The notes beneath the pieces were generated by a model that saw only the letters and a program-made list of their open reading frames with translations, was not told the origin of the DNA and did no database searches. A program made the position numbers and the translations under genes. From Aradus depressus (Eukaryota; Arthropoda; Insecta; Hemiptera; Aradidae), in assembly GCA_963662175.1 (NCBI GenBank), contig OY759220.1:44054136-44118135 (forward strand): DNA of 64,000 nt. Direction: 5' to 3'. Below, piece by piece: positions 21,151-33,200 of this stretch; the stretch's first letter is position 1; each line of letters opens with the position of its first letter.

Positions 21151-22199
21151 AGATATTTTTGTAAGTTCATTTGAAGAAATAAAAATGGCTAAAACTTGAA
21201 ATGTTCATAGTTCATGTAAAAGAATGAAGCATTTTTTTTACATTTTTGATGGGATTATAATTGTGCAAAAATTCGAGATCGAGTTTTCAACTGACTTTCA
21301 CGTTTCGCGATGATGTCAAATTTCAAGTTCGTAGCTATGAACTTGAAATTTGAAACGAAAATGCCAACCTAGATCTGATTCGATTTTGGCCGAAATCGGA
21401 AGAAAATTAAGACCACTTTACTTGAGGGACTATACGATATATATTTTAAAAGATACCCCACCCCTTATATTAATGACCTAATCAAAAATATTTTCAAAAA
21501 AAAAAAAAAATGTTGCAAATAAAAGTTTTTTTATTAGCTACAATAATAGCTAATTATTGTAGACGAGCCAAAAATATCATAGTTTAACCAGAATTCAGCT
21601 ATTCTATTTTTCCTAATATTATATTACAATTTAATCCTATTATTATTTACCATTTATTAATCTCTTTAAGTCATATTAATTTTTATTATCATTTTATAAC
21701 ATTTATTATAACTAGTCTCAAATCTTATGATTCACAATTAATATCTGAAATTAATATTATTATACCGAACCAGAAGATTATGATTATTTTGATTTAAATT
21801 TTAAAGGTCAAAGATATATATTTATATTGATAAGATCCTTTCTTGTTCATAAATAAAATTTATTATGTACTTAGGCGAAGGTATAATTTGATTTTTAAAC
21901 AAGTGGTTTGATTTTTAAACAAGCGATAGATGTCTTAATTTATTCTTTATTTGTAAATTATGACGACTTATAACGGTCATCTGACCAAGAGGTCGTCTTT
22001 AGTATAAGATTTTTGATTTTCGAATTATTTGTATGTGTATTTTATTTATAAATAAATAAACGACTCAATAATAATAATAAAACTGAAAGGGACATTCTAT
22101 GCGAAATACTTTTTTAATTTTAAACCACAATTTCAAATTCGATAGTGTCATCCAATCGATTAATTGATAGTACTATCGAGTAACATAGTACGTTAACAC
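21151..22199. other. AT-rich non-coding stretch
   Basis: No element or gene recognised. (AAT)n near 22063-22080 and another group of ATCGAT/CTATCGA motifs near 22140-22185. Confidence 0.4.
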
Positions 22200-22444
22200 T
22201 AGTTCACAGACATACAAATTGCCTCCTTTTTCTTATGTTTTGGACTCAAAACATGAAATTTTGGTAGAAACTAAACATAAATTTTGTACCCAATTATTTA
22301 ACTTCCAAACACACATAACTTCCACTAAACTAATGTGGGGGTGTACAAGAATAGCGAAAGGAATGAAAATGATGAAGGAAGGAAGGAGTGGAGAATACCG
22401 CACCCTGGGGGGAGTGGCATCGCCTACCTTTATATGGCTCTCCA

Positions 22445-22735
22445 TGTAAAGTGAATCACGAGCAATGAATGTACTTCTCCAGCGCACAATAAGTTTCCGC
22501 TCTCCCACTTAAACCAATGTACAGATATACTTCCCTTTGGCTGAAAATCTACAGGTCATGGATTCGCATATCAATTTTCGTGTCGACATATTCTATCGGG
22601 AGTTATCGTGTTCATGCACACAGAATTTTTTTTTTTTTTTTTTCACTTTTGGAATCATAGAGTCGAAAAACATGAAATTTCGTTGAAAATTAAACATCGA
22701 ATTTCTGACCGAATACACAACCCCTCCCCTTCACT
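22445..22735 (-). repeat. Interspersed family A copy
   Basis: Minus strand. GTGAATCACGAGCAATGAA, GGCTGAAAATCTACAGG, TTTCGTGTCGACATATTC, GGGAGTTATCGTGTTCA, a T run, GAGTCGAAAAACATGAAAT and TTTCTGACCGAATACACAAC. Confidence 0.65.
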
Positions 22736-22975
22736 GAAAATCAATAGGTGTCGTCCATACAGGGTTTTGGATACACACTGTAAAATTTCGTGCCCATACA
22801 TTCATTCTATCGGGAGTTATCCTGTTCACAGACGAGCACAGACAGACGGATATTTATTTTTTCGTTTTTGGGTCACAGATGTTCGGAAAACATGAAATTC
22901 TGTTGAAAACTCCACCTCAAATTTTTGACCGATTAGTTCTCCTATACATCGTACTGCTGGAGATGTAAAAATCCT
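22736..22975 (-). repeat. Interspersed family A copy, adjoining
   Basis: Minus strand. GAAAATCAATAGGTGTCGTC, CATTCATTCTATCGGGAGTT, CACAGACGAGCACAGACAGA, GTTCGGAAAACATGAAATTC, and ends CCTATACATCGTACTGCTGG. Confidence 0.65.
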
Positions 22976-22999
22976 CATTGTGTATATGTGCTAATGAAT

Positions 23000-23280
23000 A
23001 CCGAATAATGAATAGATATCGAACGAAATTCTATATGTGTATCCTTTAAAGGGCGACACATATTGATTTTCAGCCAAATCAAAAAAACGAATAACTGTCT
23101 ATGTAATGAATGTATCGACACGAAATCAAGAATGAGGATTCAGAGGTTTCTGAGTCAGACACCTGTTGATACTCAACCAAAATGGTAGATTCGGTTCCGG
23201 GGGAGAGCAACAACTTAGATGATTAATTCGCGCTGGGGATGTACATTGTGGGTGATTCATCGACGACTTTTATAGACATG
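23000..23280 (+). repeat. Interspersed family A copy
   Basis: Plus strand. GATATCGAACGAAATTCTAT, GTGTATCC, CACATATTGATTTTCAGCC, AATGAATGTATCGACACG, ending GGTGATTCATCGACGAC. Confidence 0.6.
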
Positions 23281-23424
23281 AATCTGCCTACATAAACATG
23301 TATAAAACGCCTCTCTCCCATACAACCTTCTTGTGGGCAGAAATGACTGAACATAACAAGAATGACTTAGCTATACTCTTGTCTAGTTTTATGGTCCAAA
23401 TAAATGCAATGACTAAAACAATGA

Positions 23425-23500
23425 CCGGCAATCTATTTCCCCAACCCTAATTGATGAAGTAAGTTTTCACTCTCCCTCTAACACCAATCGACCAATTTGA
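23425..23500 (-). repeat. Family A end fragment
   Basis: GACCGGCAATCTATTTCCCC, GAAGTAAGTTTTCACTCTCC, AACACCAATCGACCAATTTG. Confidence 0.55.
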
Positions 23501-23639
23501 CAAAAAAAAAATTGATCTCTTATATGAAGTCCGGATATCACGAGTAATCAGCAGGGTAACTTCGGATAACCAGGTGGTATAAACTATACCTAACCATAAA
23601 TTACGAATTCACGAGTGAAGCGAGATATTACATTTTTTA

Positions 23640-24065
23640 CTACCCCAGCTATAAAAAGCATAGGGGAAGTTATGAAATAGGTCAAAAAATCGATGCAGTT
23701 TTCAACGAAATTTCATGTTTTCCCACTCTCTGTTTCCAAAAATGAAAAACACGGTAACTCCTGATAGAATTACTGTACTGACACGAAATTCATATCGACT
23801 TTCAGCGAAATCGACAAAAGGGAAGGAGGAGATCAGAGGGGGACCTCAACTCAAAAATCCCAATAATTGCCGCCGATGTAATGAATTTATCGACACAAAA
23901 CTTAGTATGAGAATTTGGGGGGTCGAAATGTAACTATTGTACCTATACATTAGCGCAGACAGTAGACTGATTTTGGAGGAGGGGGGGGGGGGCGGGCGAA
24001 AATTTAATGGATTAATTCGTTCTGGGGAATTACATAGCCCGTTAATCACCGACGACTATTTAATT
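23640..24065 (+). repeat. Interspersed family A, good reference copy
   Basis: About 430 bp. Order: hairpin CCCCAGCTAT...ATAGGGGAAGTTATG, CATGTTTTCCCACTC, CGGTAACTCCTGATAG, TTTCAGCGAAATCGAC, purine block, ATGTAATGAATTTATCGACA, TTAGTATGAGAATTTG, G12 tract, TTAATTCGTTCTGGGGAATT, AATCACCGACGAC. Two similar half-units can be seen (each ends in a purine block and repeats TCGACAC(A/G)AAA), so the family may itself come from a tandem duplication. No coding capacity. Confidence 0.7.
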
Positions 24066-24188
24066 TTTTATTTAGTTTTTTGGCTCTTTCGTTTTCTCAT
24101 TTACAAGAATGTTTTCTCATTTAGTGCCTATTTTGAGAAAAAAAAAATCAAGACAAGCGTTCGGAAGTAACAGCGTGACCTGACATAC

Positions 24189-24396
24189 ATGTTAGTTAAG
24201 AGTTATTGTGTAATCATGCCCGGGCTTTAACTATGAGGTCATATCGCCTACGTGAGCCTGATTCTCTTCGGGGAGTCTTAATTTTTTGCCTCAACAGGTT
24301 TATTCACGTGCGATACTCAAAATGTTTTTACCTCGAGAATATAAAAAGGCCTCGGCCGGGTTTCACACCCGCGATCTTGAGCTCAGTTAGCAAGGA
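24189..24396 (-). mobile_element. SINE, internally deleted
   Basis: Minus strand. CATGCCCGGGCTTTAACTAT, GGTCATATCGCCTACG, a shortened body, then CTCGGCCGGGTTTCACACCC and GCGATCTTGAGCTCAG. Ends beside a C20 tract. Confidence 0.8.
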
Positions 24397-24417
24397 TTTC
24401 TTATAGAAAAAATCCCC

Positions 24418-24441
24418 CCTCCCCCCCCCCCCCCCCCCCCT
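24418..24441. repeat. Poly-C tract
   Basis: About 20 consecutive C after CCCCCCTC, next to the SINE head. Confidence 0.85.
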
Positions 24442-24714
24442 CCTTGTCTATGTTTCTGCTGCTGGATGAGCTACGGGGCAGGTGTCCAGTCTCTACTCAT
24501 GGAGTGTCTGGTAACTGGAATCTAATAACGACCAAGGTATCTGGAATCTACGACCAAGGTCAACAATTTAATTACATTTGTAGAAGGTCGATGTTTTTTT
24601 TATAGCGGTGGTCATTAAGAAATACATTAGTTCTAGATTAGGAACACTATACATTTATAATATATTTGTGTCTAGTAATAACAAAAAAAAAAGTACGTAG
24701 ATGATATACTTCTA

Positions 24715-24965
24715 GGCATTGTAGTTCCCCAGTACGAATTAATCAACTGTATTTTCACTCTCTGTCCAACATCAATCGATCATTTGGGCTAAATATCGAT
24801 AGTATACAGACTTCTGCTGAATCCTCAAACTAAATTCTGTGTCGATATATTCATTATATAGGTTAACCCCCCCCCCCCCCCCCCCCCCCTCCAATTTCCC
24901 CCTTTGGCCGATGTGGCTAAAAATCAATAGGTGTCGTCCTTCTGAGTTACGCATATAAAATTTAA
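24715..24965 (-). repeat. Interspersed family A with long C tract
   Basis: Minus strand. GTAGTTCCCCAGTACGAATT, TCAATCGATCATTTGGG, TGTGTCGATATATTCATTAT, then about 24 C (24866-24890), GGCCGATGTGGCTAAAAATC and AATAGGTGTCGTCC. Confidence 0.65.
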
Positions 24966-24967
24966 AA

Positions 24968-25073
24968 GGGCCGACGACCTTAGGTTTTTTATCTGGGAGG
25001 AGAAAAAGGAGTCTGGTAGTAGGCAATATGATCTAGAAGTTAAATCCCGGGCATGAGTCATAACAACTAACTA
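24968..25073 (+). mobile_element. SINE, large internal deletion
   Basis: Plus strand. CTTAGGTTTTTTATCTGGGA is joined directly to GTCTGGTAGTAGGCAATATG. Ends CCCGGGCATGAGTCATAAC with tail AACTAACT. Confidence 0.75.
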
Positions 25074-25344
25074 GAACGAATATTCTTCAATTGTAGTTTA
25101 TAATATCTGCAGCTGTGTCTGTTATTAAAATTGTATTGCAACCACACAACTGCAACGAAAATGTTGAAATTGCACTGAAATATAAGTAGTTAAACAGGGG
25201 GTAATATAAGTGCATTCCTTAAATGGGAAGTTGCATTTCATGAAGACAAAACATAAACTGCAGAGCCATGACTGCAGGATCCACAGCTTAGGATAATAAG
25301 GACTTATAATCAAAAAACTGATTTATATATAATTAGCGAACAAT

Positions 25345-25620
25345 AAGAAAGTGATCACCGTGTTGTGCACTTCCCCAGACAGAATTATTTGTATGGAAAT
25401 GTGTTTTCAGTGTCCCTCTAAACTGTTTTCTTGTTCGGGCAATTATGACTTGAAAATCAATAAGTGTCTTACTCACTTCTCAATTCTCATTCATATAATA
25501 TACATTCATTACTTTGGCAGTTGTTTGGTTAGGTTTATCATATTCACAGACAAACAGACGGACACAAACAGGCAGGGAATTTTGTTTCTACAGGTACACA
25601 TAAATAAAATATAAATTTTA
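25345..25620 (-). repeat. Interspersed family A, diverged
   Basis: Minus strand. TGCACTTCCCCAGACAGAAT, TTTTCAGTGTCCCTCTAA, TTGAAAATCAATAAGTGTC, TACATTCATTACTTTGGCAG. Confidence 0.5.
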
Positions 25621-25838
25621 TATGTATTCAGAAGACGATAAGTAAGAGAGACCTACTGACTTTCGATGAAATGAGGCAGAGAGTAAAGGGTTTATAGGGA
25701 GAGCGGAAACTAACTTTATTGGCCGAACCAGACAGCAAGGGACTCAAAATCACAATCTCGTGGGTTCTTCTTTTTGAGTAGAATTACATGTTCTCCGGAC
25801 CCCCAGATTCCAAAAATGGAGAAAACAATTTCTCATAT

Positions 25839-25909
25839 GTGTGCTTACTGAGCTCAAGATCGTAGGTTCGAAACCCGGCCGAGGCCTTTAGGTTTTTTAC
25901 CTGGGGGAA
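25839..25909 (+). mobile_element. SINE fragment (tRNA-like head)
   Basis: Plus strand. GAGCTCAAGATCGTAGGTTC, GAAACCCGGCCGAGGCC, TTTTTTACCTGGGGG. Truncated into a G16 tract (25911-25926). Confidence 0.75.
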
Positions 25910-26069
25910 GGGGGGGGGGGGGGGGGATTTTCATCATTTTCATTCAAGACATACATGAAGGTGTCAAAAGTTTTGTCTTGATGAGCCATTAATAAAATGG
26001 ATCTTAGGACAAACTAACCCAAAACAGGAAAATTACAACAAAAAAATGTTTCCGATAAATCGGGATTTC

Positions 26070-26240
26070 TGAGGGTTTGGCTGAAAATCATTAGGTGTCC
26101 TCGTTGAGAGGTTCTGGATGCACATATAAAATGTCTTGTTCATACATTCATTTTATCGGGAGTAATCGTGTTCACAGACACACCCTCAAACACAAAGACA
26201 TAGACAGACCGGACCATTATTTATTTATTTTTTGTAATCA
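26070..26240 (-). repeat. Interspersed family A fragment
   Basis: GGCTGAAAATCATTAGGTGT, GAGGTTCTGGATGCACAT, CATTCATTTTATCGGGAGTA, GTGTTCACAGACACAC. Confidence 0.6.
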
Positions 26241-26244
26241 GGGT

Positions 26245-27477
26245 TTTATTTATTACAATAACATTTTTTCAAAAGATCACATGGAAACCAATGCTAATAA
26301 GTAGAATTTTTTAATAAAAATATTTTTACTAAGTCCAAAATTGACAATGACACAGTATCTGGTTCACAAGTTAAGTTCTCACTGTAGAAGGAAACAAAGA
26401 TGTTCGCCCCAAATAAACCAACCAACCAACAAAGTAAAATGGAGTAATACGTGTTATTAGGATGTGATTTGTCTAAAGATCATGAATCTAATTTTTGGTG
26501 TATTTCCAAGTATAAAAATAAATATCTGCTTTATGGAAATACCTCGGAGGTATCTAAATTTGGTACCAGTACCTACTACTTTTAACTCGACGAATCACAG
26601 GGAGTGGGCACAGGCCACAAATCATCTCTAGTTCTTGTCTCACACTAGAATACCTGTTCCTTCACAACTAGATCCATACAACCAACCATTTGTATATGCT
26701 AAAAATTACAATTTTACGAAGCATAGAAGTTATGTAAATGAGTAAAAATTCAATGATAAGTTTTCAGTGGAATTTCTGCTTTTTAAAGCAATAACTCCTG
26801 GTATAATTAATTAATTCGGGGTAAAAAAACGTGACGGATCATTTCACGGAAAGTTTAGTATCATGTAATTCAAAGTAACCTTTTTTTTTTTTTTTTATTA
26901 CAAACAGATAGATATTTACAACTGTACAAAAATAAATACAACAAGCAAATGTGCTAATGGAGAGATAATGGCAATGTCAAGAGGGGGAAAATCACCCAAT
27001 GGTGATACTCCCTGATCACAGATTTCCTCTCATTTGTAACTAATCACTGTCACTGCTGCTGCTAAGGAGGTCTCTAGGCCATTGACGCTTAAGCCGTCGT
27101 TGGGGAAGCATGGGGGCACGGACTAGAGGATTATTGTGGGAACTAAGAAGGGAAAATAATTTTTTATACTTGGATTTAGCGAGTTCAGTGACAAAAGGTA
27201 CGTTAAGGTCAGTGTGAAGAGTTTTGTTGGAGACGTAATAAGGAGGATTGGCTATTTTACGAAGGACTTTGTATTGAAAGGATCTTCATTTTTAAAATAT
27301 AAATATAAATTGAACTTTTTTAAATAAACATTTAAAATAAGAATATGAGTTGAGGCCAAGACAAGGCTTTCTTATACTAACCACATTTTTACAGATTCCC
27401 CACTACTCCCCTTCCCTCATTTCATGTTATTTGTAGAAATGTAGTGGATATAATATGGTCAAATCAGATACCTTTAC
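26245..27477. other. Mostly unique or diverged sequence
   Basis: A weak family A piece lies at about 26700-26870 (AGTTATGTAAATGAGTAAAA, AACTCCTGGTATAATT). A T18 tract lies near 26881-26897. No gene recognised. Confidence 0.4.
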
Positions 27478-27920
27478 TTCAGCTATACGAAGTATATGGG
27501 AAGTTATGTAACCGGTCAGAAATTCGATGTTGAATTTTCAATGGAATTTCATCTCCTCATTCCAAAAATTAAAAATATATATCTTTCTGAGGGTGTTTGT
27601 GATCACAACTCCCAAAAAATAAATTTATCGACACAAAATTTATAAGTGTATCCAGAACCCCCAAAGGACAACTATTAATTTTCAGACAAATCGGGGGGGA
27701 AGGGGAGGGGGGGGGGGGGGGATCGCCGAACTCCAATAACTGCCGATGAAATTAATGTATCGATATGAAATTTTATATTCTAATTCAAAACCCCATTAGA
27801 ACGTAGCACTTCAGTCCCTGAGGATGACAACTATTGATTTTCAGCCATATCAGTGGAGAACGAAAACTTAATTGATATATTTGCACTGGGGAAGTAAATT
27901 GCTGGCGATTCACCGAACAA
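27478..27920 (+). repeat. Interspersed family A, near-complete
   Basis: Plus strand, about 440 bp. Starts CAGCTATACGAAGTATATGG, GTCAGAAATTCGATG. Contains the purine block with a run of about 19 G near 27704-27721, then CAATAACTGCCGATGAAATT, and ends CACTGGGGAAGTAAATTGC with GCGATTCACCGA. Confidence 0.7.
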
Positions 27921-28914
27921 TTTATTTTTCATTGCTATTTAGAATAACCCATTATTTGCTGTTGTAGTTATGGTGAATATTTCAGATAGGTTGATATGAC
28001 GTAAGTCAGGATATAAGAACTGTAGAGACAGAGATAATGACAATATATTTTTCATATATTTAATTTTCCATGAAGCTCAACAGAAATTTTACGAGTAGAT
28101 GGATATATACCTCTAAGAGATAAAATAAAATAATAAAAAATATAAGAAGAAGAAATACAACTCTAGGGAGGAACCGGAATGGATAGTGTATAGAGGAAGG
28201 AGGCAATAACCAACAGAACCCGAGGTTAGGTGGATCAGGTGAGCGAGCACCCCTCCCCCTCCATGAGAGATCATTTCAAAGAAAGTAACTACGTAATAAT
28301 AATAAGGTGATATTTGTCTGGGCTTTTATGTAATTTCATCTAATACGATTTTAAGTAAATAACGTAACACTTTGCAGGACTCAAAGTAACAAAAGTGTTT
28401 ATATATAAATTATGATATAAATATAATATATATTATGTTAAATATAAATTTAAAAGAAAAATATGGATTGAAGCCAACATAGGGCGTTCTTACACTAACC
28501 ACATTTTTACAGATCACTCAGAACCCGGGACTACGGAGATTAAGCGGATCAGGTGAGCGAATTCGTGACCATCCTCCATCTGAGGGACGGCGTGCTCAAC
28601 CAAATCAAGTGAAAGTGTTGACAATAGTTTCTCAACCTGATGAGAAAGTAAAAAATAAAATAAAGTAATATAAAATAAATTTATTCCAGAAGCTCGAATT
28701 TTTTTATTTATCCTGGGGAAGTGGCTTATTATATACACTTCGGTGAACTGATCCCAAGTTGGGGGGCGCCTTGGGGGCCTTTTCCAATCTATCCCATCAT
28801 GTGTAAAATTTCATCTAATAAGCTACATTGATACCTAAGAAAATCGTATTTATCAAGTTGTGGGTTCTCGCTGTATTTGCACCCCACCATAGTTAGCATA
28901 TCAGTGGAAATTAT
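27921..28914. other. AT-rich non-coding stretch
   Basis: A short direct repeat (TAAATATAAATTTAA-type and GATTGAAGCCAACATAGGGC near 28465, compared with GAGTTGAGGCCAAGACAAGGC near 27349) suggests an old dispersed element shared with 27.3 kb. No ORF is supported. Confidence 0.4.
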
Positions 28915-29007
28915 TTTCGCTCCCGCATGTGGTATTTTGTGGAAAAGCCACAATCAAGGGGCTAAAGAGCCGCATGTGGCTCGCGAGCCGCGGTTTGCCG
29001 ACCACTG
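28915..29007 (-). mobile_element. hAT-superfamily transposon end
   Basis: The minus strand begins at 29007 with CAGTGGTCGGCAAACCGC, then GGCTCGCGAGCCACATGCGG, CTCTTTAGCCCCTTGATTG and TGGCTTTTCCACAAAATACC. This is a widespread animal hAT terminus (CAGTGGT start, 'CTCGCGAGCC' core) that I recognise from several invertebrate and vertebrate genomes. Only this end is visible. The next base begins SINE sequence, so the element is broken. Confidence 0.65.
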
Positions 29008-29009
29008 AC

Positions 29010-29098
29010 GTAGGGTCTGACATGCTACAGGCTCGGGACCATTCCCTAACGTCCCATCCGAAAGACGGCGTGCTCAATGTTTTTTCACCTACCAGATA
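29010..29098 (-). mobile_element. SINE fragment (mid body)
   Basis: CTGACATGCTACAGGCTCGG, GACCATTCCCTAACGTCC, CATCCGAAAGACGGCGTGC, TTTTTTCACCTACCAGAT. Abuts the hAT end. Confidence 0.75.
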
Positions 29099-29136
29099 TC
29101 GATTGAGACAATGACCTCTATTTTGTCTCGGAGGGT

Positions 29137-29280
29137 GTAAGTGTGAGTGTGAGACTTGCAGACGAGGTGCCTGTAAGTGTGAGTGTGAGACTTGCAGACG
29201 AGGTGCCTGTAAGTGTGAGTGTGAGACTTGCAGACGAGGTGCCTGTAAGTGTGAGTGTGAGACTTGCAGACGAGGTGCCT
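29137..29280. repeat. 36-bp tandem repeat, exactly 4 copies
   Basis: Unit starts GTAAGTGTGAGTGTGAGACT at 29137, 29173, 29209 and 29245. Copies appear identical, so the array is young. Confidence 0.95.
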
Positions 29281-29464
29281 CTCCGAGGCGGTAATTTAGT
29301 GTCTGAACGGTAATAAGGAAGTAGAGGGTGGGGGGAGGGGGTGGTGGAGGAGCAGCGGCACTTTTATGGAGCTAACCGTAACATAACATAGACAGACACA
29401 TCACATATCCAAGATGGCAGCTGCCGTCATGGCAACCATCCATTCTAGAAAATTCCCGGTAAGT

Positions 29465-29850
29465 TTTTATTATTTTCCCATCTATAGGAAGTATAGAGAA
29501 AGTTATGTAATCAGTCAAAAATTCGATGCGCAGTTTTCATTCCATGTTTTCCAAGTCCCTAATTCCAAATATGTGTTTGTGTCTGTAAACACGATAACTC
29601 CCGATAGAATCAATGTATCGACACGAAATTTTATATTTGTATCCTAAACCCTCTGAGGAGGACACCTATTGATTTACAGCCAAATCGGTCTAAGGGCAAG
29701 AGGGGATCAGGAGGGAGTCTTAACTCAAAAACTGTAATAACTGTCGTTGTAATGATTATACGAGTACTGACACGAAGTTTCACACGTGCATTCAAAGCCT
29801 TAGAAGGAGGACATCTTTTATGTTTCAGCGGAATCAGCTAAAGAGGAGGG
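29465..29850 (+). repeat. Interspersed family A copy leading into G-rich minisatellite
   Basis: Plus strand. AGTTATGTAATCAGTCAAAA, GATAACTCCCGATAGAATC, CCTATTGATTTACAGCC, GGAGTCTTAACTCAAAAACT, ending TTTCAGCGGAATCAGC. The final purine block has expanded into the following array. Confidence 0.7.
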
Positions 29851-30007
29851 GGGATTGGAGGGGGCTAAAGGGGAGGGGGGATTAGAGGGGGCTAAAGGGG
29901 AGGGGGGATTAGAGGGGGCTCAAGGGGAGGGGGATTAGAGGGGGCTCAAGGGGAGGGGGGGATTAGAAGGGGCTCAAGGGGAGGGGGGATTAGAGGGGGC
30001 TAAAGGG
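29851..30007. repeat. G-rich minisatellite, about 26 bp unit (left array)
   Basis: Repeats of GGGGAGGGGGGATTAGAGGG plus GGCTAAA or GGCTCAA, about 6 copies. Arrays like this can form G-quadruplexes. The LINE is inserted at its right end. Confidence 0.9.
29993..30007. repeat. Left target-site duplication of the LINE
   Basis: GAGGGGGCTAAAGGG, identical to 33748-33762. As the target is itself a minisatellite, part of the match could be array periodicity. Confidence 0.7.
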
Positions 30008-30289
30008 TGGTACTCATGTAGAGTCCGAGACTGCCTGGATGTCTCGAGGTGCTGGCGCTGCCAGGTCTTTGGCCACGTCGAAAAGTCGTGCAACCGACCC
30101 AGGGTGTGCGCGAGGTGTTCGGAGGAAGGGCACGACAGGGCCAGTTGTCCGAATAAGTCTAAGCCGCCGAAGTGTAGTAACTGCGGCACACGGGGCTCCC
30201 GCGTCGCTCACCAGGCGGACAGCGAGACCTGCCCGTCATATATCCGTGCGTTAGAGTTGTTGGCCTCACGCACTGATTATGGCGAATAG
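30008..30289 (+). pseudogene. 3' part of LINE ORF1 (gag-like, CCHC knuckles)
   Basis: Open from the truncation point to the TAG at 30287-30289, 93 residues. Two CX2CX4HX4C zinc knuckles are clear (CWRCQVFGHVEKSC, then CARCSEEGHDRASC). A third, CSNC...H...C, has wider spacing (X2, X8, X6). This is the usual C-terminus of ORF1p in R1/Jockey-group LINEs, which binds element RNA. The N-terminal part is missing because of 5' truncation, so no functional ORF1p comes from this copy. The stop overlaps the ORF2 ATG (ATGGCGAATAG), the compact arrangement common in this clade. Confidence 0.92.
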
Positions 30290-33200
30290 GATGCGCGGGG
30301 GCCTTCGTTTGTGGCAGCACAACATGAATAGGCGCAGGATTGTGGCTGATGAGGTGCGTCAACTAGTGTCATCGGAGGGCGTCCAGGTGCTAGCTCTCCA
30401 GGAACCCTACTGCGTTAGAGGCAGCGTGGCAGGCCTAGGTACTGGCCACAAAATTATTACTGGCGCACGGAGCGACGAACGGCCAATGGCCGCAATCGTC
30501 GTGACCGGTCCCCAGGTGGATGTGATGGCGCTCCACCATCTCTCCACCAGCCATATAGTTGTGGCCTGTATCAGGCACGCCAACGCAAGCTGCTACGTGA
30601 TCAGCGGATACTTCCCGCCGTCTGAGAACATAGAACGACAGCTGGGCCACCTGGACCTAGTACTGGACTCCCTCTCGGGGCGCAATGTCATAGTTCTGGC
30701 GGACGTCAACTCCTGGTCAGTCTCCTGGGGATCGGTTCGCACCGACCGCCGGGGCGACAGGCTATTGGATTTGATCGCCCGCCATGACCTGTGCATAGTC
30801 AATGACCCACTTTCTCCGCCCACATTCCACGGTTCCAATGGAGTGTCCCATGTTGACGTCACGCTGGTGTCGAGCGGACTATTCCGGTCTGTGGGCAGCT
30901 GGAGCGTCCGAGAGATCACATCTAGCGACCATAGTGTACTGGATGTTCTGCTCTTTGACGCCCATCTTCCCGCAGTCCGGCCTAGAGACCCGCGCTTTGC
31001 TACCCACAAGGCCATCTCCGACGCTTTCGTGACCGCCGTTGCCGCCTACTCCTGCGACGATCAGTGGGAGGGTCTCAGGAGTTCTGAACCGGTTGGCCAG
31101 ATTGAGGATGGGGTCGGCAGGCTCAGTAGTATACTACTTCGAGCTGCCGATGAGACCATCCCCAAGAAGGTAAACCGGATCAGGAAGGTACCCTGGTGGA
31201 GTGAGGATCTTACCCTCGCCAAGAAGGCTGTATATCGTGCCAGGAGGAGGTTTCAGCGGTGCCAAAACCAAAACCCACTCCAGAGGGTAATACGGAGGGA
31301 GGAGTACCGGCAGCTTAGCAAGGCTTATGGTAGAAGAGTCGAGGCCGCGAAGAAGGAGAGCTGGAGGAAGTTCGTTGAAGACGAGAGCAGCAAAAACCCG
31401 TGGGGAATCCCTTACCGTGTCGCCGCCGGGAGGCTAAGGCCGGTCGCCCCGGTGGCCTCCATCAGGGTTGGCAACCAGTATGCCATGTCCCTGGAGGAGG
31501 CTGGCGGGATGTACTTGAGGGAGGCCTTCCCGGAGGACGAGCCGGCGGAGGATTCACCCAGCCAACGAGACATCAGGAACGCTGCCCGTACTTGGCCGGA
31601 TACGGGGAACGCACCTGATTGGGACGAGATTGACCTGAGCTTGGCGGTTGGGAGGCAGAAGAGTGGCGGCGCCCCTGGGAGCGATCTCATAGACGCCGCT
31701 ATAATCAAGAAAGCCTTCCCGGCCATCAAGTCGGATCTCTTACTACTTTATAACTCCTGCCTTAGGAGGGGCCACTTCCCTAGGACTTGGAAACGAGCAC
31801 TCGTGTGTACGTTTGTTAAGCCTGGTGATAGGGACCTTTCCCTGGCAGGTAGCCACAGACCAATCAGCCTGCTCCCCGTATTCGGTAAAGTATTGGAGAC
31901 TCTTATCTTCAATGGAATTCGGGCCCAGGTACATGCTTTTGTATCCCACAGGCAGTTCGGTGGCTTGAGGGGCAGATCCGCCGAAGATGCGTTGATGATG
32001 CTGAGGGCGGATGTGGAGAATGACCGTGGGAAATATGCCCTGTGTGTCTTCTTTGACATCGCGTCGGCCTTCGACTGCGCCTGGTGGCCTGCCATCCTCA
32101 CGCGACTGCGGGCTGTGGGACTGCCTGGGAATGTGTTTGGGTTGATATCCAGCTTCCTCAGCGATCGATCTGCGACCATGAGTCAGCTATACGCTAGCAC
32201 TACAGTGGACGTCACTAGAGGCTGTCCTCAGGGCTCGGTCCTCGGACCGATACTCTTTGACGGACTGCTCCGTGATCTCGAGGGCCGTGGATATAAGGCA
32301 ATCGCCTACGTCGACGACCTCGTTGTTACGGTGCACGCTGATAGTCGAGCTGCTCTAACCCTTCGCGCCCAAGCCGCCATTGACGATATAGACAACTGGT
32401 GCTGCGCCAACAAACTGGCTCTCTCTCCTAGCAAGACCTCGGCTTTGCTGATGAGAGGGAGAACCGACGCCCGACACCCCCTGGTAATCAAAATCCACGG
32501 ACGCCGCATTGAGAGCCCGGCAACGGTCACTTATCTCGGAGTGCGGATCGGGCCGGGCCTCAACGTGACGCCCCACGTTGTTGCCATTAAAGAAAGGACT
32601 ACCGCCACTTTCAACGCTTTGAGCTGCCTAGCCCGCGCGACGTGGGGCCTCGGCTATTCTGCGTGTAGAATCATCTACACTGGAGTATTCGAGGCTGTAG
32701 CAAGGTACGCCGCTGCTGGGTGGTGGCATCGTCCCACGAAGCGGCGACGCGTTATCCTTGTGCAAGCCCAGAGAGCAGCCCTTTTAAGGGTTACAAAGGC
32801 CTATCGTACTGTCTCTACGGCTGCGCTACAGGTGCTGGCAGGAGCTCCGCCAATAGACTTAGTCTTGGACGGGGCTGTCGCCTCGTACTATTGTAGACGC
32901 AACTTGCCCTTAGGAGAAGAAAAAGATGAGCCTTTACGTCTAGCCCTGGAGGAAGAGATGCGCGGACAGTCCAGACCGGAGCGTTGCAGGGACATAGTCC
33001 AGGAATGGATAGTGGAGAAATGGCAACAGCGGTGGTCACGATCATCGGATGGCCGAACGACCTACGCATATTTACCGGAAATCCGGGTACGTCTGGACTC
33101 TACTTGGATACTGCCTGACCACTTGATGTCCCAGATACTATCAGGTCACGGAGATTTCAACTCCAAGCTGTTCTTCTTTAAGAGGAAGAACAACCCGAAC

